Below the pieces are notes generated by a model. It searched no databases, was not told the DNA's origin, and saw only the letters and a list, made by a program, of their open reading frames with translations. Of a DNA stretch of 64,000 nucleotides, positions 30,172 through 42,159 are shown one piece after another (within the stretch, counting starts at the first letter, position 1; each line of letters opens with the position of its first letter). Source of the DNA: Arcuatula senhousia (Eukaryota; Mollusca; Bivalvia; Mytilida; Mytilidae); the NCBI GenBank assembly GCA_963971305.1, contig OZ020305.1:12061001-12125000 (forward strand), written 5' to 3'. Made by a program: the position numbers and the translations under genes.

Positions 30172-32934
30172 ATTTCTCTACGTATTATGTAACCTATATA
30201 TCTCCATCTTAGCACTTTGATCATATGGGACAGTAGTGTGGTCTTGGTGCAGGTGTACAGGTCGATGTTTGAGATCTTCTCAGGCCAATGTATCTTTAAT
30301 ATCTTAAGTAGGCATTTACGGTAGAATGTGTCAAACCTCTCTTCGTCTTTTTTCGTTGTTGTCCATAGCTCTGTGCAGTAGAGCAGTACAGAATTTACGT
30401 TTGCTTTAAAAATAGCAATTGAGTTTTGGTATTTCCATACCTGAGTTAAAGCACAGTACGCAGATCTTGCTAGCCCCAGTCTCCTTGTTATGTCTCTTTC
30501 GGTACCATCATTTTGTCCATGGTTGTTCCTAAGTATAGGAAGGAGTCTGTATCTTCCACCTCAGTGTTGTTTATTCTGACTTTAAGCTGGTTCTTACAGT
30601 TCATTCTCATTGTCATTGCTTTTTTGGCATTTATGTTGAGCCAAATGTATTTTCAACATTATGTTACCTGATCGTTTTCTCTTGCAAGTCAGTGAATCTA
30701 CTTGCTAATAGGTCAAGGTCATCAGCATAGTCTAGGTCTTCAAGTCTGGTGGTAAACTTCCATCTGATGCCTCTGCTCTTGTTGTTGGTGTTCCACATAT
30801 TCCAGGCAATGATGATGATGAAGAGAAAGCCTGACATAATACGACCTTGCTGCACACCAGTTTTAACTTCGAACCACTCTTGTTTTACCGCTTTCAAGGA
30901 CACAGCCTTTGCCACCCATGTATATGTTCTTAAAGATGTTAACATATATATCAGGAACACCATAGGGTCTTAAAATTTCCCACATTCTTTCATGTATGAT
31001 GCTATCGAATGCTGTCTTAAAATCTAATTTAAGTATAATGGTGCATTCCATTTCATGATGTTACGTAGGATAAAGACTTGCTCAGTTGTTCCATGGCTAC
31101 TTCGAAAGGCTGCTTGTTCGTCTCTGAGTTTTTGTTTTACTCTGTCTCTCATACGCATACGATCAATAATCATTCTAAAGAAAATCTAAGATGGAACAGA
31201 TAAGAGAGATATGCCCCTCTCGCATAATGTCAAGTCACGTTTCTTGTAAATTTTAACAATCAATGATCGCTTCCAATTAGTTAGTCAATTATTCTAATAA
31301 AGAGGGAGAGCAGGCATTTAGTTGATGTGCCAATGCTTCCTTTCAATAGTTCTGGATTGATGATGTCAATATGGGCTTTTTTGCTTTTAAGGTTCTGTAT
31401 TGATTTGGTGGTTTCACTAATTGTAATATTTCCAGTGTTTATTGTTTCGATGGTGTGGTTGTTTTCTATATTGCAGTTGTCTGTAATTACGGTGTCCACG
31501 GCTTTGACATTGAGGACTTCCTCAAAATGCTCTTTCAGTCTATCTAAGACTTCTTCTTCTTGCATGAGTAGTTTGCCCTCTTTTGACTTCATACCCCAGG
31601 TGTCCTTTCTTCTGTTATTCTTAATTTCCCTTGTAAACTTTTGTCGCTAAGTTTGTTTTGAGATGCCGGCTCTTCTGCTTTGCTAGCCAATTCTTCATGC
31701 CATTTTCTTTTATCTGCCCTTGCTTATTTTTCTTCTTTATCTTTTTATCTATAACGGCCTCTCTTCATCTCTTTGATTCTAGCTGGGTTTTTATTATTTA
31801 TTTTTTTCTTTTATTTTCCTTCGTTGTTTGATGGCATTGTAAGTTATTTCTTGGATCCATTCCTTTTCTAATATTTCCTTGTACCCAGTATCTTATCTGC
31901 GCTTCCGATGTACACTTGTGATACCTTTTCCCGATGCTCGTCGATGATATCATTTTCTTCAGGAAGCTTTTGAAATCAATTCTTAAGATCGATTTGGAAG
32001 GTTGAACAAATTGTTTGATTCTTCAGTTTTTCAAAGTTATAGGCTGTTCTAGTTTTCTTTCTTTGTTTAACATTTCTATTTAGTCTAAGTCTTACTTTGC
32101 AGACTACAAGATGATGGTCACTATTTGCGTGTGCCCCACCCATTGTTCTTACGTCTAGCAAAGAACCTTTGTACCTTCCATTTATCATACCATGGTCTAT
32201 TTGGTTCTTGTCTCTGCAATTTGGCGATCCCAAGTATATTTATGTATATCTCTTTGCTTGAAGTGGGTTCCACCAAATACAAGGTCGTTTAAAGCACAGA
32301 ACTCTGCTAGTCTCAAACCCTTCTCGTTCATGATGCCAATTCTCCCAGCTTTCATTTGATGACCCAATCTTTGCATTCGCGTCACTCATGATGATGATCA
32401 TGTCATGATTTGGAATGGTGTCTATTATGTATATAATGTAGTTGGTCATAAAAGGCATCCTTTTCATCTTCATCAGAATCATTTGTTGGGCTGTAAATTT
32501 GAATGATTTTGAGTTTTGCAAATCTGGAAAAGAACCGTGCGCTTAGGGTTCTATTACTGGTGGGAATCCGTTTTATGAGGCTGGCATTGCTTTTCTTGTC
32601 CAGTTTAAGACCTACTACATGATGGTGTGTGCTATTATTCCCTGAATATAATATTGTTTCACAAGTTGATATTGTCACTTCTCGAAACCCTGTACATTGT
32701 ATTTCACTTATTAACATGATGTTGAGCAAATATTTCTTCAATTCCATGATGACATTAGCTGTTTTGTCTGTTTGGTACATAGTTATCACATTCCAACATC
32801 ATATTCTTAGATGGTTCTTAGAAGTGGTTAAGGATTGTTTATGTAACTTCTGACCAATGGCTTCCTCATGGCTTTCGGCTTTAACCAGGTGTCTTCATAT
32901 GCTCAGGTTCCCAGTATACAATGTAAGTATGCTT

Positions 32935-33710
32935 CATCAACAAAAGATAATCCTTAACGAGACCAAGAACATATCCGCGACGATTCGAAACATACGAATG
33001 ATGACTCAATTTACTTCCTACCTACAGCCTTGGCAAAACTTCCGAAAATGTTTGGATTCAATGAACTCCACAAAGGATACTTTCCACATCTGTTTAACAG
33101 AAAGGAAAAGCAGAAAGTCCGATTTGAGACCCTTCCAGACATCCACTACTATAACATCCAATGGCATGAAGGCAGAAGATCGAAATATATTCATTAACCT
33201 TCCGGAAACTGTTCATGGACACCTTAAGCAACACTTACATATATCCATTCCAATACATTACAACTAAATCATCTACATTTAGCCTCATCTTTCGATCCAA
33301 GATTCTATTGCAAGAGACCATATGCATGTAATTGATGTCTGTCCAAGGATATTGACCAGAACACAAACAATTCATATAGTCATGAAATGGTTAAAATACG
33401 TATCCGCAACTATGGACATGCCGATTCAACATGCTATTAATGAGGTAGAAAAGCAGATCAAACCCTACAGAGTATGTTACTGGCACGGTTGTCCCAGATG
33501 TTATTCAAGAGAGACCATCAATGAAGCCAATAACATGTTCGAGTACGATCTACATCAACGATCTCATGAGCAAAATGAGTTCGCTGGACTTTCAAAAAGG
33601 AGGATATACCCAAATAGAGAAATGGAAATGAGATTTTGACAAAGAACTGGAAAAGGATACAACTCTTTGCGACTTTGTGAACTCTTTAAAGGTAAAAAAG
33701 CGAGAAGAAA
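32935..33710 (+). pseudogene. Polinton/Maverick-type DNA polymerase B relic, middle part (copy A)
   Basis: Continues the relic right of the LINE: LPKMFGFNELHKGYFPHLF (about 33036-33092), LPDIHYYNIQWHEG, then MKWLKYVSATMDMPIQHA (about 33382) and CYWHGCPRCY (about 33475-33504). This order matches the region before the polymerase domain in Polinton enzymes. Stops and frameshifts are frequent. A short MAVKLYNN near 33853 may be the next piece after further decay. The palm-domain motifs are not found. Confidence 0.65.
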
Positions 33711-35130
33711 TCGTACATGGATAAGCCATACAAGGGGACGAATAACAGCACAGGAGTCCATAAAGGGCGAATAAAAAAAAGAAGGTTAAGGGTCGGGATC
33801 CTGATTAGGGCTGTGGTTAAAGATAGGATGAAGAATAGGAATAGGGTTGGAGATGGCAGTAAAGCTATACAACAACACAAGAATACAAGCCTAATCACAA
33901 TTCAAGATCCCATTAAAGTCCACACTTATACAAAAGAGCATAAAGGCCGGCAAAGAAGAAGATTTCAAGTTTGGGTAAGCCATTCAAGCACAGGGAACAT
34001 TAATGGCGAAACTAGCAAAATAAAAGAGAGAGAGAGTAAGGTTTAGGATTAAGGTTAGCGTAAGAAATAGTGTTAGATTTTAAAACAAAAAAACTGGGAA
34101 TAAACTATATAAAGGGACAAAAGAAAAGACGAAAAACGGTACGTAGTACATGATTGTTCTCGTTTAAACTACAAGATACATAAGGTGACAGGTGTTGCCA
34201 ATTGTTTAAACTTTGCTCCAGGCGTCACCAATAGGTTTGACCTTTAGTGCACTGAAAATTAAAAGTAAATTCTTACCTATGTATAAAGACATCTAATATT
34301 ACTAACGTTAATATAAACCCAATTTTGTTCACGTAAGCTATATTGGATGCATGTGTTTTTTAGAACATCTTTAAGTTATTAAAAATAATTATTATTTTAA
34401 CTCTAATTTGCAAAATTATACCCATAAGGGTCAAGTAAAATACAAAATATAGAACATATTTGCAATGCATACGAAACAAAACAACGTAATTACAAAGTCC
34501 AATTAGAACTTTGATCGATATTCACCCTATCGTTGCAGTTCCTATAAACAATTTAAAGGGTCTTGGATTTCTTTAAAAGAATATATTTACTCCAATTTTT
34601 GTTAAAAAAATAATTTAATGGACATGAAAAAAAATTATCAATAAAAAAATATCAGATTTGCGAATTTAAAAAAAGGAACAATTTGGATGCATTGAGAAGG
34701 CAATAATATTTTGTAATATTTAGCTGCAATTGCATATATGAAGCTAGAACAATTTTCAAATTCCACAGTAGCCAACTAATAACTACTGATTAAAAAGTAG
34801 AGCGGGAAATGTATACAGGACAGCTATACATGTAGAGAACTGCATAAAAACAGTAGACATTGAGACAGGTCAACTCTGCCCCTATCGCTTCACAAAGAGT
34901 AAGCAATAAAATGGTGAAAACACTTACACAAGACAGATACTTTTGAAGATTAGAAGAAAATCAACGACAAAAGTAAGTGGAAAGACAAGAGCATAAACAG
35001 GAAAAAAAATGGAATGATATACATATGCACCCATTTAAAATATACAAGATAAGGTAGATTTTACTTTACTTCAGTTACCGATTTAAACTGACGTTTTATT
35101 TTAAAATTCTGTACCTAACATGACATGTCT
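33711..35130. other. No recognised feature
   Basis: AT-rich; a lone agagagagag tract at 34025-34036. The 109-codon open frame at 33717-34046 is basic and shows no domain; it may include decayed polymerase text. Confidence 0.45.
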
Positions 35131-35760
35131 ATTAAATCCAAAAACTTTTAAAATTCACGTGCGAGGATTTGTTTAGCAACAAAGTTAAGACTTTTACTCT
35201 TTACTTGGTATATTGGGGTACCACTTTTTGTATCCCGATTATTTACTTTTTTTCCTTCTTTTACAAAAATACTGACCAAAAATATCTTGGATATCAAAAT
35301 TACTCACTAGGAATGACCAGAACCCAGGATTCAAAGTTTCAGGGGGGGCCTTGACAACCCCTCTCACCATGGCCAGAAAACTGCGTTCCACATTTTTTAC
35401 GCTTGGCAGACCACTCATAGCTCATACTATTTAGATGCTAGTTATGGCCATCGGGTACTACATTATATGAAAAACAAGAATGACAATAGAGACTACTGTA
35501 TGCCCTAGGCCTAAGACCACCCATCTGCCCAAGGAATCAGTGAGAACTGAATGTTCAGAGATGGGGAAAGAAGACCATATAGAAACACATTCTAAGTCAT
35601 AAGTCACAAACGAAATATTACAGCAAAGTCCTTACAGTACCACATGCAATGCAGGGAAAATGCCCTAGACCAATTAGTGGCGGACACAGTAATTTAAGTT
35701 AAGGGGTGAAAAAAATACTGATGTTGTTTTTTTGCGAAATGTTTTGAGGTGTTTTAAACG
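35131..35760. repeat. Direct repeat unit 1
   Basis: 'aaaacttttaaaattcacgt', 'gaccagaacccaggattc' and 'gcccaaggaatcagtgag' recur in the same order at 35803-36116 and 36987-37320. The second unit is split by the TIR element at 36117-36986. Confidence 0.7.
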
Positions 35761-35779
35761 TCTTATCCTAAGATGACAT

Positions 35780-37330
35780 GTTTTTTAAATTTAAAACTTT
35801 TAAAATTCACGTGCGATGATTTGTTTTACAACGAAGTAAATATCTTTACTCTTTACTTGTGATATTTGGCTACCATTTTTTTGTATCCCGATTATTCACT
35901 TTATTTTCTGTTTTACTAAAATACTGACAAGCATGACAAGCATGATAATATGGACACAAAATTACTCACTGGGAATGACCAGAACCCAGGATTCAGAGTT
36001 TCTTGGGGCCTTGACCGCCTCTCCCCTCTGGACTCGAAAACTGCGTTCATAATTATTTTTTCACATCGCTACTCTCGGCAAACCACTAATAGGTCATACT
36101 ATTTAGATCTTACTGTCTGTAAAGGGTAGTCTGGAGAACAGAAATTCTTAATTTCTTTCTTCATGTTGGAGCTTGAACCTTTGAAATGTTTGCCAATTTT
36201 ATATTTGCATAAAAACGTAACTAAATCACAAAAAGAGTAAAAAAATGGCTTACCTCTTAGATAAATTAAGCAAAATCACTTTGCTAGTTTTTACCATAGT
36301 AAATGGCAGCCATATTTGGGGATGCCAAATTGTCAATAATCACTTTTTTTGTACAATTTTAGAATATCATTCAGATCACAGATATATTTTGTGTTCAACT
36401 TGTTTTTGTTTACATCTGGGAGTGGACTTTGACGTCATGTGACGTCACAATAGAAATTGACAATTTTCCCGCCATTTTTTTACAATGGGAAATCTCCATA
36501 GGCTTGCAAATATCTGAATTTTCAGGAAATGTATTGAACTTTCTGTAAAGTTGTTATATTTTCTTACTACGTCTCTTTGATACTAATAAGATTATGTAAA
36601 CAAATTAAAGCTAAATTATTTTAGAAAAAAATATTTTTGATTTTTTCATAGACGATCTTCCAAAAGTGCCATTCCGGTCACGACAGGTTAATGGGGGTAA
36701 TATGGCGCCTTTTTTTAAAAGAGAGCACAGGGACTGAATTATTCTATCAATCTATAAAATGGGTTTTCAAATGGAAAACAACCACACATGAAAAGAATTA
36801 ATTTGTTTCACTCGGAGGGTCCTTTCAAACCAATTCATTTACACTTAAATAATGAAATTTAAAAATTTCCTTTTACGCGCAACTGACGTCGGCAACCAGT
36901 TATCCAGTAATTTGAGGTAAGATTTCGACAATTACCAAAAAAATCGAAATTGGAAGATCGTCTATTCTCCAGACTACCCTTTACAGAAAGTAGTTATGAT
37001 CATAGAGTACTACAAGATCAATCAATGAAAAACAAGAATGACGATAGAGACTACTGTTTACCCTAAGACCACTTATCTGCCCAAGGAATCAGTGAGAATT
37101 TTACGTTCAGAGATGGAGAAAGAAGACCAGAAAACCTAAATAATTCTAAGTCATGAGTCACAAACGAAATATTACAGAAAAGTCCTAACAGTACCACATG
37201 CAATGCTGGGGAAATCCCTTATACCAACCAGTGGCGGACACAGGATTTTTAGTTTAGGGGTGTAAAAAATATTCATGTTGTTTTTCGCGAAATATTTGGA
37301 GGTGCTTTTTTGGGATGGATTTTTAGCAAA
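35780..37330. repeat. Direct repeat unit 2, split by an inserted element
   Basis: Left part 35780-36116 and right part 36987-37330 together match 35131-35760. This proves that 36117-36986 is an insertion, since unit 1 is uninterrupted at the equivalent place (about 35440). Confidence 0.7.
36117..36986. mobile_element. 870-bp element with perfect 22-bp terminal inverted repeats
   Basis: Left end ctgtaaagggtagtctggag+aa (36117-36138) is the exact reverse complement of 36965-36986. It interrupts a direct repeat. A clean target duplication is not obvious. Inside are two overlapping TGACGTCA sites (36430-36448) and tttcccgccatttt (36465). The 65-codon frame at 36245-36442 has no recognised domain. 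Confidence 0.8.
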
Positions 37331-37738
37331 AACCATGACTTTTGTCAGTTTTATTGGGGAGTATACCCTGTACGGCTTTCCTTTGATCTGCGCCTGACAA
37401 TATTGAAACAGCTTAGCTGAATTGGATTACACCAAGAAGACAAATTATCTTTAGATGAATATATTTTTGATAGAATATTTTTATTTCAAAATAAAAGGGC
37501 ACATTTAAGGCATGACATGAAATTACGTAACACAAAACATTACAGAGTTGTCTAGTGAAACAATAGTCAATGAGGATATTGTCAGAGGTCGAAAGAAGAT
37601 AAAACGAATATGATATAGATTTATGAATAGATGAAAATGTGCATGAAAAGCAGCTAGCAAAGAAAAAAGTTGATGCTGAGTGAGTGAGTTGGTGTTTTAC
37701 GCCCTTTACGCCAGGTTTATTGTTATTGATGACAATGG

Positions 37739-38115
37739 CACGTCAAACGTTTCAATATTCAAAACATATATTGATTCAAATATTACACAGAATGAAATAT
37801 TGAATATATATTTAATAATGTTTTGAATATATTTTTTACCAGTTTTTGAATATATCAATGTATATATTTGTAAGTTTTTGAAGATATATTTGTAAGTTTT
37901 GAACATATATTTCAATTTTTGAATATAACAAATTGAAGAATATTGCATTATATGTTTATTAGTTTTTAACATATTTTGGGGGTTTTCATATCTATATTTG
38001 TAAGTAAAAACATTTATTTCAATTCTAAATATAAATATAAAAAGTATTGCATATATATGCATAAATATTGAATATAAATTATTTTCTTTTGAATATTGAA
38101 ATGTTTGACCTGCAA
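37739..38115. mobile_element. AT-rich element with inverted ends next to the duplication junction
   Basis: cgtcaaacgtttcaatattc at the left pairs with gaatattgaaatgtttgacc at the right. The interior is a degenerate gaatatat/gtaagttttt minisatellite. It ends about 25 bp before copy B starts. The 139-codon minus-strand frame across it only reads the A/T repeat. Confidence 0.6.
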
Positions 38116-38331
38116 TAGATGACATTACAAGATAAGTACTAACTTAAGACGATGAAGTTAACATGAAATGATGATGAGAAAAGAAATATGGATATGAGAT
38201 GGGAAAGAATTTAAAGGAACAGTAAATTTTAAGACCACAGGAAAAGGGGAAAGGTGGAAAGGGACAGAAAATACAGCTTTTGTGGTGCACTACTTGTCGG
38301 TCCACAAAGGAATATTTTACGTGCATGAAGT

Positions 38332-39131
38332 GTGGCACTCGTGGTTCGCGACAAGGTTTTCTGCGTTATAGCCCGCCAACCCCGACACCCCAGTCGCTTT
38401 ATGGACTAAGCGACTTGACCCGTCCCGATATCAAATTTCTGAGGTGATGCTGAAAAAATATTTTAAAAAGCGAAATCTATGTATGTGTTGGGAAAAATGA
38501 TATTGCTTTTGTTAGAAAAAAAATACCAGGTTGGAAAATTCGAGCCCCCACCATATAGAAATAATCTGTGCTTAAGTCGTTTATTGACCGACCATTTAAG
38601 CTTTAGATGGGGCGTCTTGGAATCCCCCCTCAGAATACTTTCTTCTTAACCTCTGGTGACAGAATATTTTTTCCATCACTAATAAGATTCACGGGATTCA
38701 CATAATTTCTTAAAAACGCCATGCACGAAGCGTGGCACTCGTGGTTCGCGACCAGGTTTTCCGCATTTTAGCCCGACAACCCTGACATCCCAGTCGTTTT
38801 ATGTACTGATCGACTTGACTTGTCCCGATGTCAAATTTCTGAGGTGATGCTGAAAAATAATTTAAAAAAAGCGAAATTTCTGTATGTGTTGGGAAAAATG
38901 ATTTTGCTTTTGTTAGAAAAAAAAATACAAGGTTGGAAAATCCGAGCCCCCACCATGTAGAAATAATTTGTGCTTAAGTCGTTTATTGACCGACCATTTA
39001 AGTTTTAGATGGGGCGGCTTTGAATCCCTCCTCAGAATATTTTCTTCTTAACCTCTGGTGACAGAATATTTTTTTCCATCATTAATAAGATTCACGAGAT
39101 TCACATAATTTCTTTAAAAAACGCCAACCAC
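38332..39131. repeat. Two tandem copies of the 400-bp unit (copy B)
   Basis: Counterpart of 8051-8849; 'gtggcactcgtggttcg' at 38332 and 38732. Confidence 0.7.
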
Positions 39132-42100
39132 ACATCTTCAAGTTAAATGGTCAGCCACTCATAAATGGAATAATAATAAATGGTTGAACAGTTTCAATAA
39201 AGGGCGTAACTCCATTAATGCAAATGAGGTAAATGCCTCATGACGATATTGGCATTTTGTTAATGATTATGTTTTTGTCATTGTAAGAATTTGGATGAGT
39301 TCTTTGAAAAGGAAAAAGACATTGAACCAAAAGTTTCTTTACAAAGATTTAGTATTGATTAAGACAAATTGAATAACTTCGCGAGGGTCAAATGAGAATA
39401 TAGTCTTGCATAGGCAATTTGCTCGTCAGGTAACGTTTAACTACCATAAAGTTGTATGGTCAGGTCACATTGCCTTAAGCGACTCAGACCCGTGCAGAAA
39501 AAAGTTGGCCTCGCTTAAGTTGCTCTTTAACAACTTTTGTCTCATTTTATAAGATATTTTTTTATTTTGGTTGTGGCCATGGAGTGAATGGGTGAATTTC
39601 CCTATATGGTTTAAAATCATAAATATTTCTTTAAAAGTGTAGATTTTATATCCCACTTTCATGACTTTAAGGTAAGAGTACTCTATAGTTTCCCGCCATT
39701 TTTATGAATGAAATTTAAATTATCTCTCTTTAACAAAATATTTATTGATTTGGTAACAGAAAAACTTCCTGGTTCAAGTTTGACTTCGAAGGTAATATAT
39801 GAAAGATTTGAATTGATTTGCCATAAAAGCGATATAAATATACTGTAAATTGAAACAAGAGTTGGGTGACAACATTATTTATAAAAATATATTGTCGATA
39901 GCCGAGTTTGAAAGCTCGTTCGTCTTAACATGGACAGACGGTCCTGTTGCTATGTTGAAACGAAACTAATAACTCCAATTGACTGTCCCCGCATCGGTAG
40001 GAAATTCATATGAAGGGCAAAATTTGTAATTTTACATAATCCTCCGAGAAAACAGATTCTTTCGGATACATCACAGGGACTTGCTTCCCTCTACCAATAG
40101 TTTGTTAATAAGAGTCAGTGTGCGGTTTTTTTCGTACCGCACATTGACTTTATCAAAATATTGATAGGATGGAGCAAGTCCCTGTGGATACATGTATATT
40201 CATTGGATATTTGGGTGCAAGAGTGCCAACAGCCCGGACCAACTGCACTTCAAAAATAAACCACTCATATAGTTAAAAATGAAAATATAAAGTGAACCCA
40301 TTCATATATATTGAATGTCAAATAAACATTACATGCATCAATACCACCATGTATTTCTACATTTGATCCGACTTTTAAATGTCACACAAAACGATTTTTT
40401 TTCATAATTTGTCTACGTTTTTAAAATCGCGACCGTTTACTAAAATAGAGAAAGACTAAAGTTACATGTAGTTATTCGATTCTCGCGAAATTGGCTTATC
40501 TGAATCAGGTAATTCGAGGTCTATGGTGCAGTCAGAACTTTGCCTCGACTTCCGGTTTATAAATGATGTCCAATTTTACTACACAACCGCCAAGTTAAAA
40601 TGTAAACTTTGTTGATATCCTTTGCCTGTTTTGATTTACCGTTCTTGTCGACTCTAATATACATATAATGGTTATGCAAACACGTAACCATTTGAAAAGT
40701 AACTATATATTTTGAAAATAAAAAGCTAGCTTTCAAAGTGTAAGACTCAATTTACAGTCGTTCGGGTAGGTCTGTGGTATTGCATGATAGTGAATGCTAA
40801 CGATTTTTTGTGCGACCAAAGTATAATTATTTTCCTTTATGTTTCAAATTTGCTTTTCACCATAATATGTAAAAAAAACCAGTTTTTATATTTAAACCCA
40901 CCGCTTCAAATGGGTATAAAGTGATAGGGTCGTCCATTCGTCCATTCGTCTGTCCTTCCGTTACACCACTGGGTATACCCATCTCTTATCCACCCTTTCT
41001 CCTAAATCCCCCAAATGATTTTCATGAAATTTTCACACAAAATTTTTGACAAATTAAAATGTTCACCTTACATTTTAAATATTAATCTGTTTGATTTTTT
41101 GGAGAGCGGTGGTATTCGTTTGTGATCAACTGCTCACAGTTTTTCTAGTTAAAACTGTATTCTTGTATATTACTTAGAGGGTCTTCTGATGATCCACGAA
41201 TTCTGTGGCAAAGTCTATAGTTTCCAATATTTACAAATGAAAACATGATTTCCGAAAGAGGTTAAAAATAAAAATCTGATTGAAAAAGCAAATACGGACA
41301 ATTAATATATAACATGCACGAATCAAAACCAGTATAAATATGTACATGTATGCACAAGTTCATGTTAGCTTCCTGTACTATTTTTCATGTGACCTAACGA
41401 CTAAACAGACGTTACTTAACAACAACATTTTCATCTGGAAGACTTTTAAGGGTGTGAGTTTATCCTTCATTTTTTATCATCATTGTAGTTGTTTTTGACT
41501 AAAGATTTTTTTAAGACCTACAAGACCTGAATCTAAGAATAGATTGGCAAAAATGATGAAGTCTCAAAACATCATGCACGAATTTTGTCTACTAGTAAAC
41601 CAAAGAATTATACGGTGTATATCCATATCGGATAAATATGAATTATAGGTTCTTACATAAGTTCGATCTTGGAAAAGACCGGCTGATCTTTCACAAGTGA
41701 TGGAATTTTTCAGTCTTAAGACCATAAAAATTATATTGCCGGCTTTCCAAAAACGCGTGTAAGTACCTATTTCTTCCGTAAAAATCAAATTTTATATTCT
41801 GAAACCTTTAGCTAGGTGACTTCATTCTAATAAAAAGCTACGCCGAGCGAAGCATGATACGACCGCAACAAGTTGAACCCTGTTCGATGGAGGCCCTATG
41901 TGGATAGTCTATTGCGTTTGTCACACGAAGCCCATGGTGGACTTACAAAACATTTTGACACATGCATCCTGTAGTGGACTTTAAACATATGTACTTACTT
42001 CGAGATCTAATACAGAAAGTCAGACAGAGATTTTCACAAGGAATCTAATGAAAGAAGATTTTCAAAACCCCAAATTCAATACCAACATTCATTAAGTGTA

Positions 42101-42150
42101 TATGATCATCATATAAGAACTTCATAACAACTGGCTGGCCTACTTCAACT
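39132..42150. other. Non-coding duplicated sequence (copy B)
   Basis: Matches 8850-11610. Hairpin at 40075-40193. The segment 41718-42010 is absent from copy A and carries a piece ('gccgagcgaagcatgatacg') also seen at 12950 and 44645. Confidence 0.6.
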
Positions 42151-42159
42151 TAATTTTAG

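Larger units (their letters stand above)
29800..32930 (-). pseudogene. RTE-like LINE (endonuclease plus reverse transcriptase), frameshifted, copy A
   Basis: Runs right to left. The start reads WNVITMYQTDKTANVIMELK (near 32790) and LISEIQCTGF, the APE-type endonuclease opening, followed by SDANAKIG (near 32360) and SDHHLVVCK (near 32115). RT motifs are KLDFKTAFD (near 31020), GVQQGRIMSGFLF (near 30850) and the catalytic DYADD (near 30725). The C-terminus has LRWRYIGYI and EGKRKAGRPRNTWKRTVE (near 29960), as in RTE/BovB-type elements. Frameshifts split it into many frames. It sits inside the Polinton polymerase relic and carries a 146-bp hammerhead-bearing insertion (30026-30171). The 3' end shows a short atacat-type tail in copy B. 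Confidence 0.75.
7859..38140. repeat. Copy A of a ~30.28-kb direct duplication
   Basis: Homology with copy B starts at 'taacttaaga' (about 7859 against 38141) with an offset of about 30.28 kb, and gene and repeat order is then the same. The offset shifts to 30.5, 31.8, 27.8 and 29.5 kb as copy-specific insertions are met. Because copy B starts where copy A would end, the simplest reading is a head-to-tail duplication with A spanning the whole interval; 33181-38140 cannot be compared because its partner lies beyond the window. Confidence 0.85.

Noticed and set aside
30749..31650. Plus-strand open frames over the LINE
   Set aside because: They are antisense to the RT reading frame, which carries the recognisable motifs.
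33717..34046. 109-codon basic open frame
   Set aside because: No domain; short polymerase-like remnant in another frame suggests decayed Polinton sequence.
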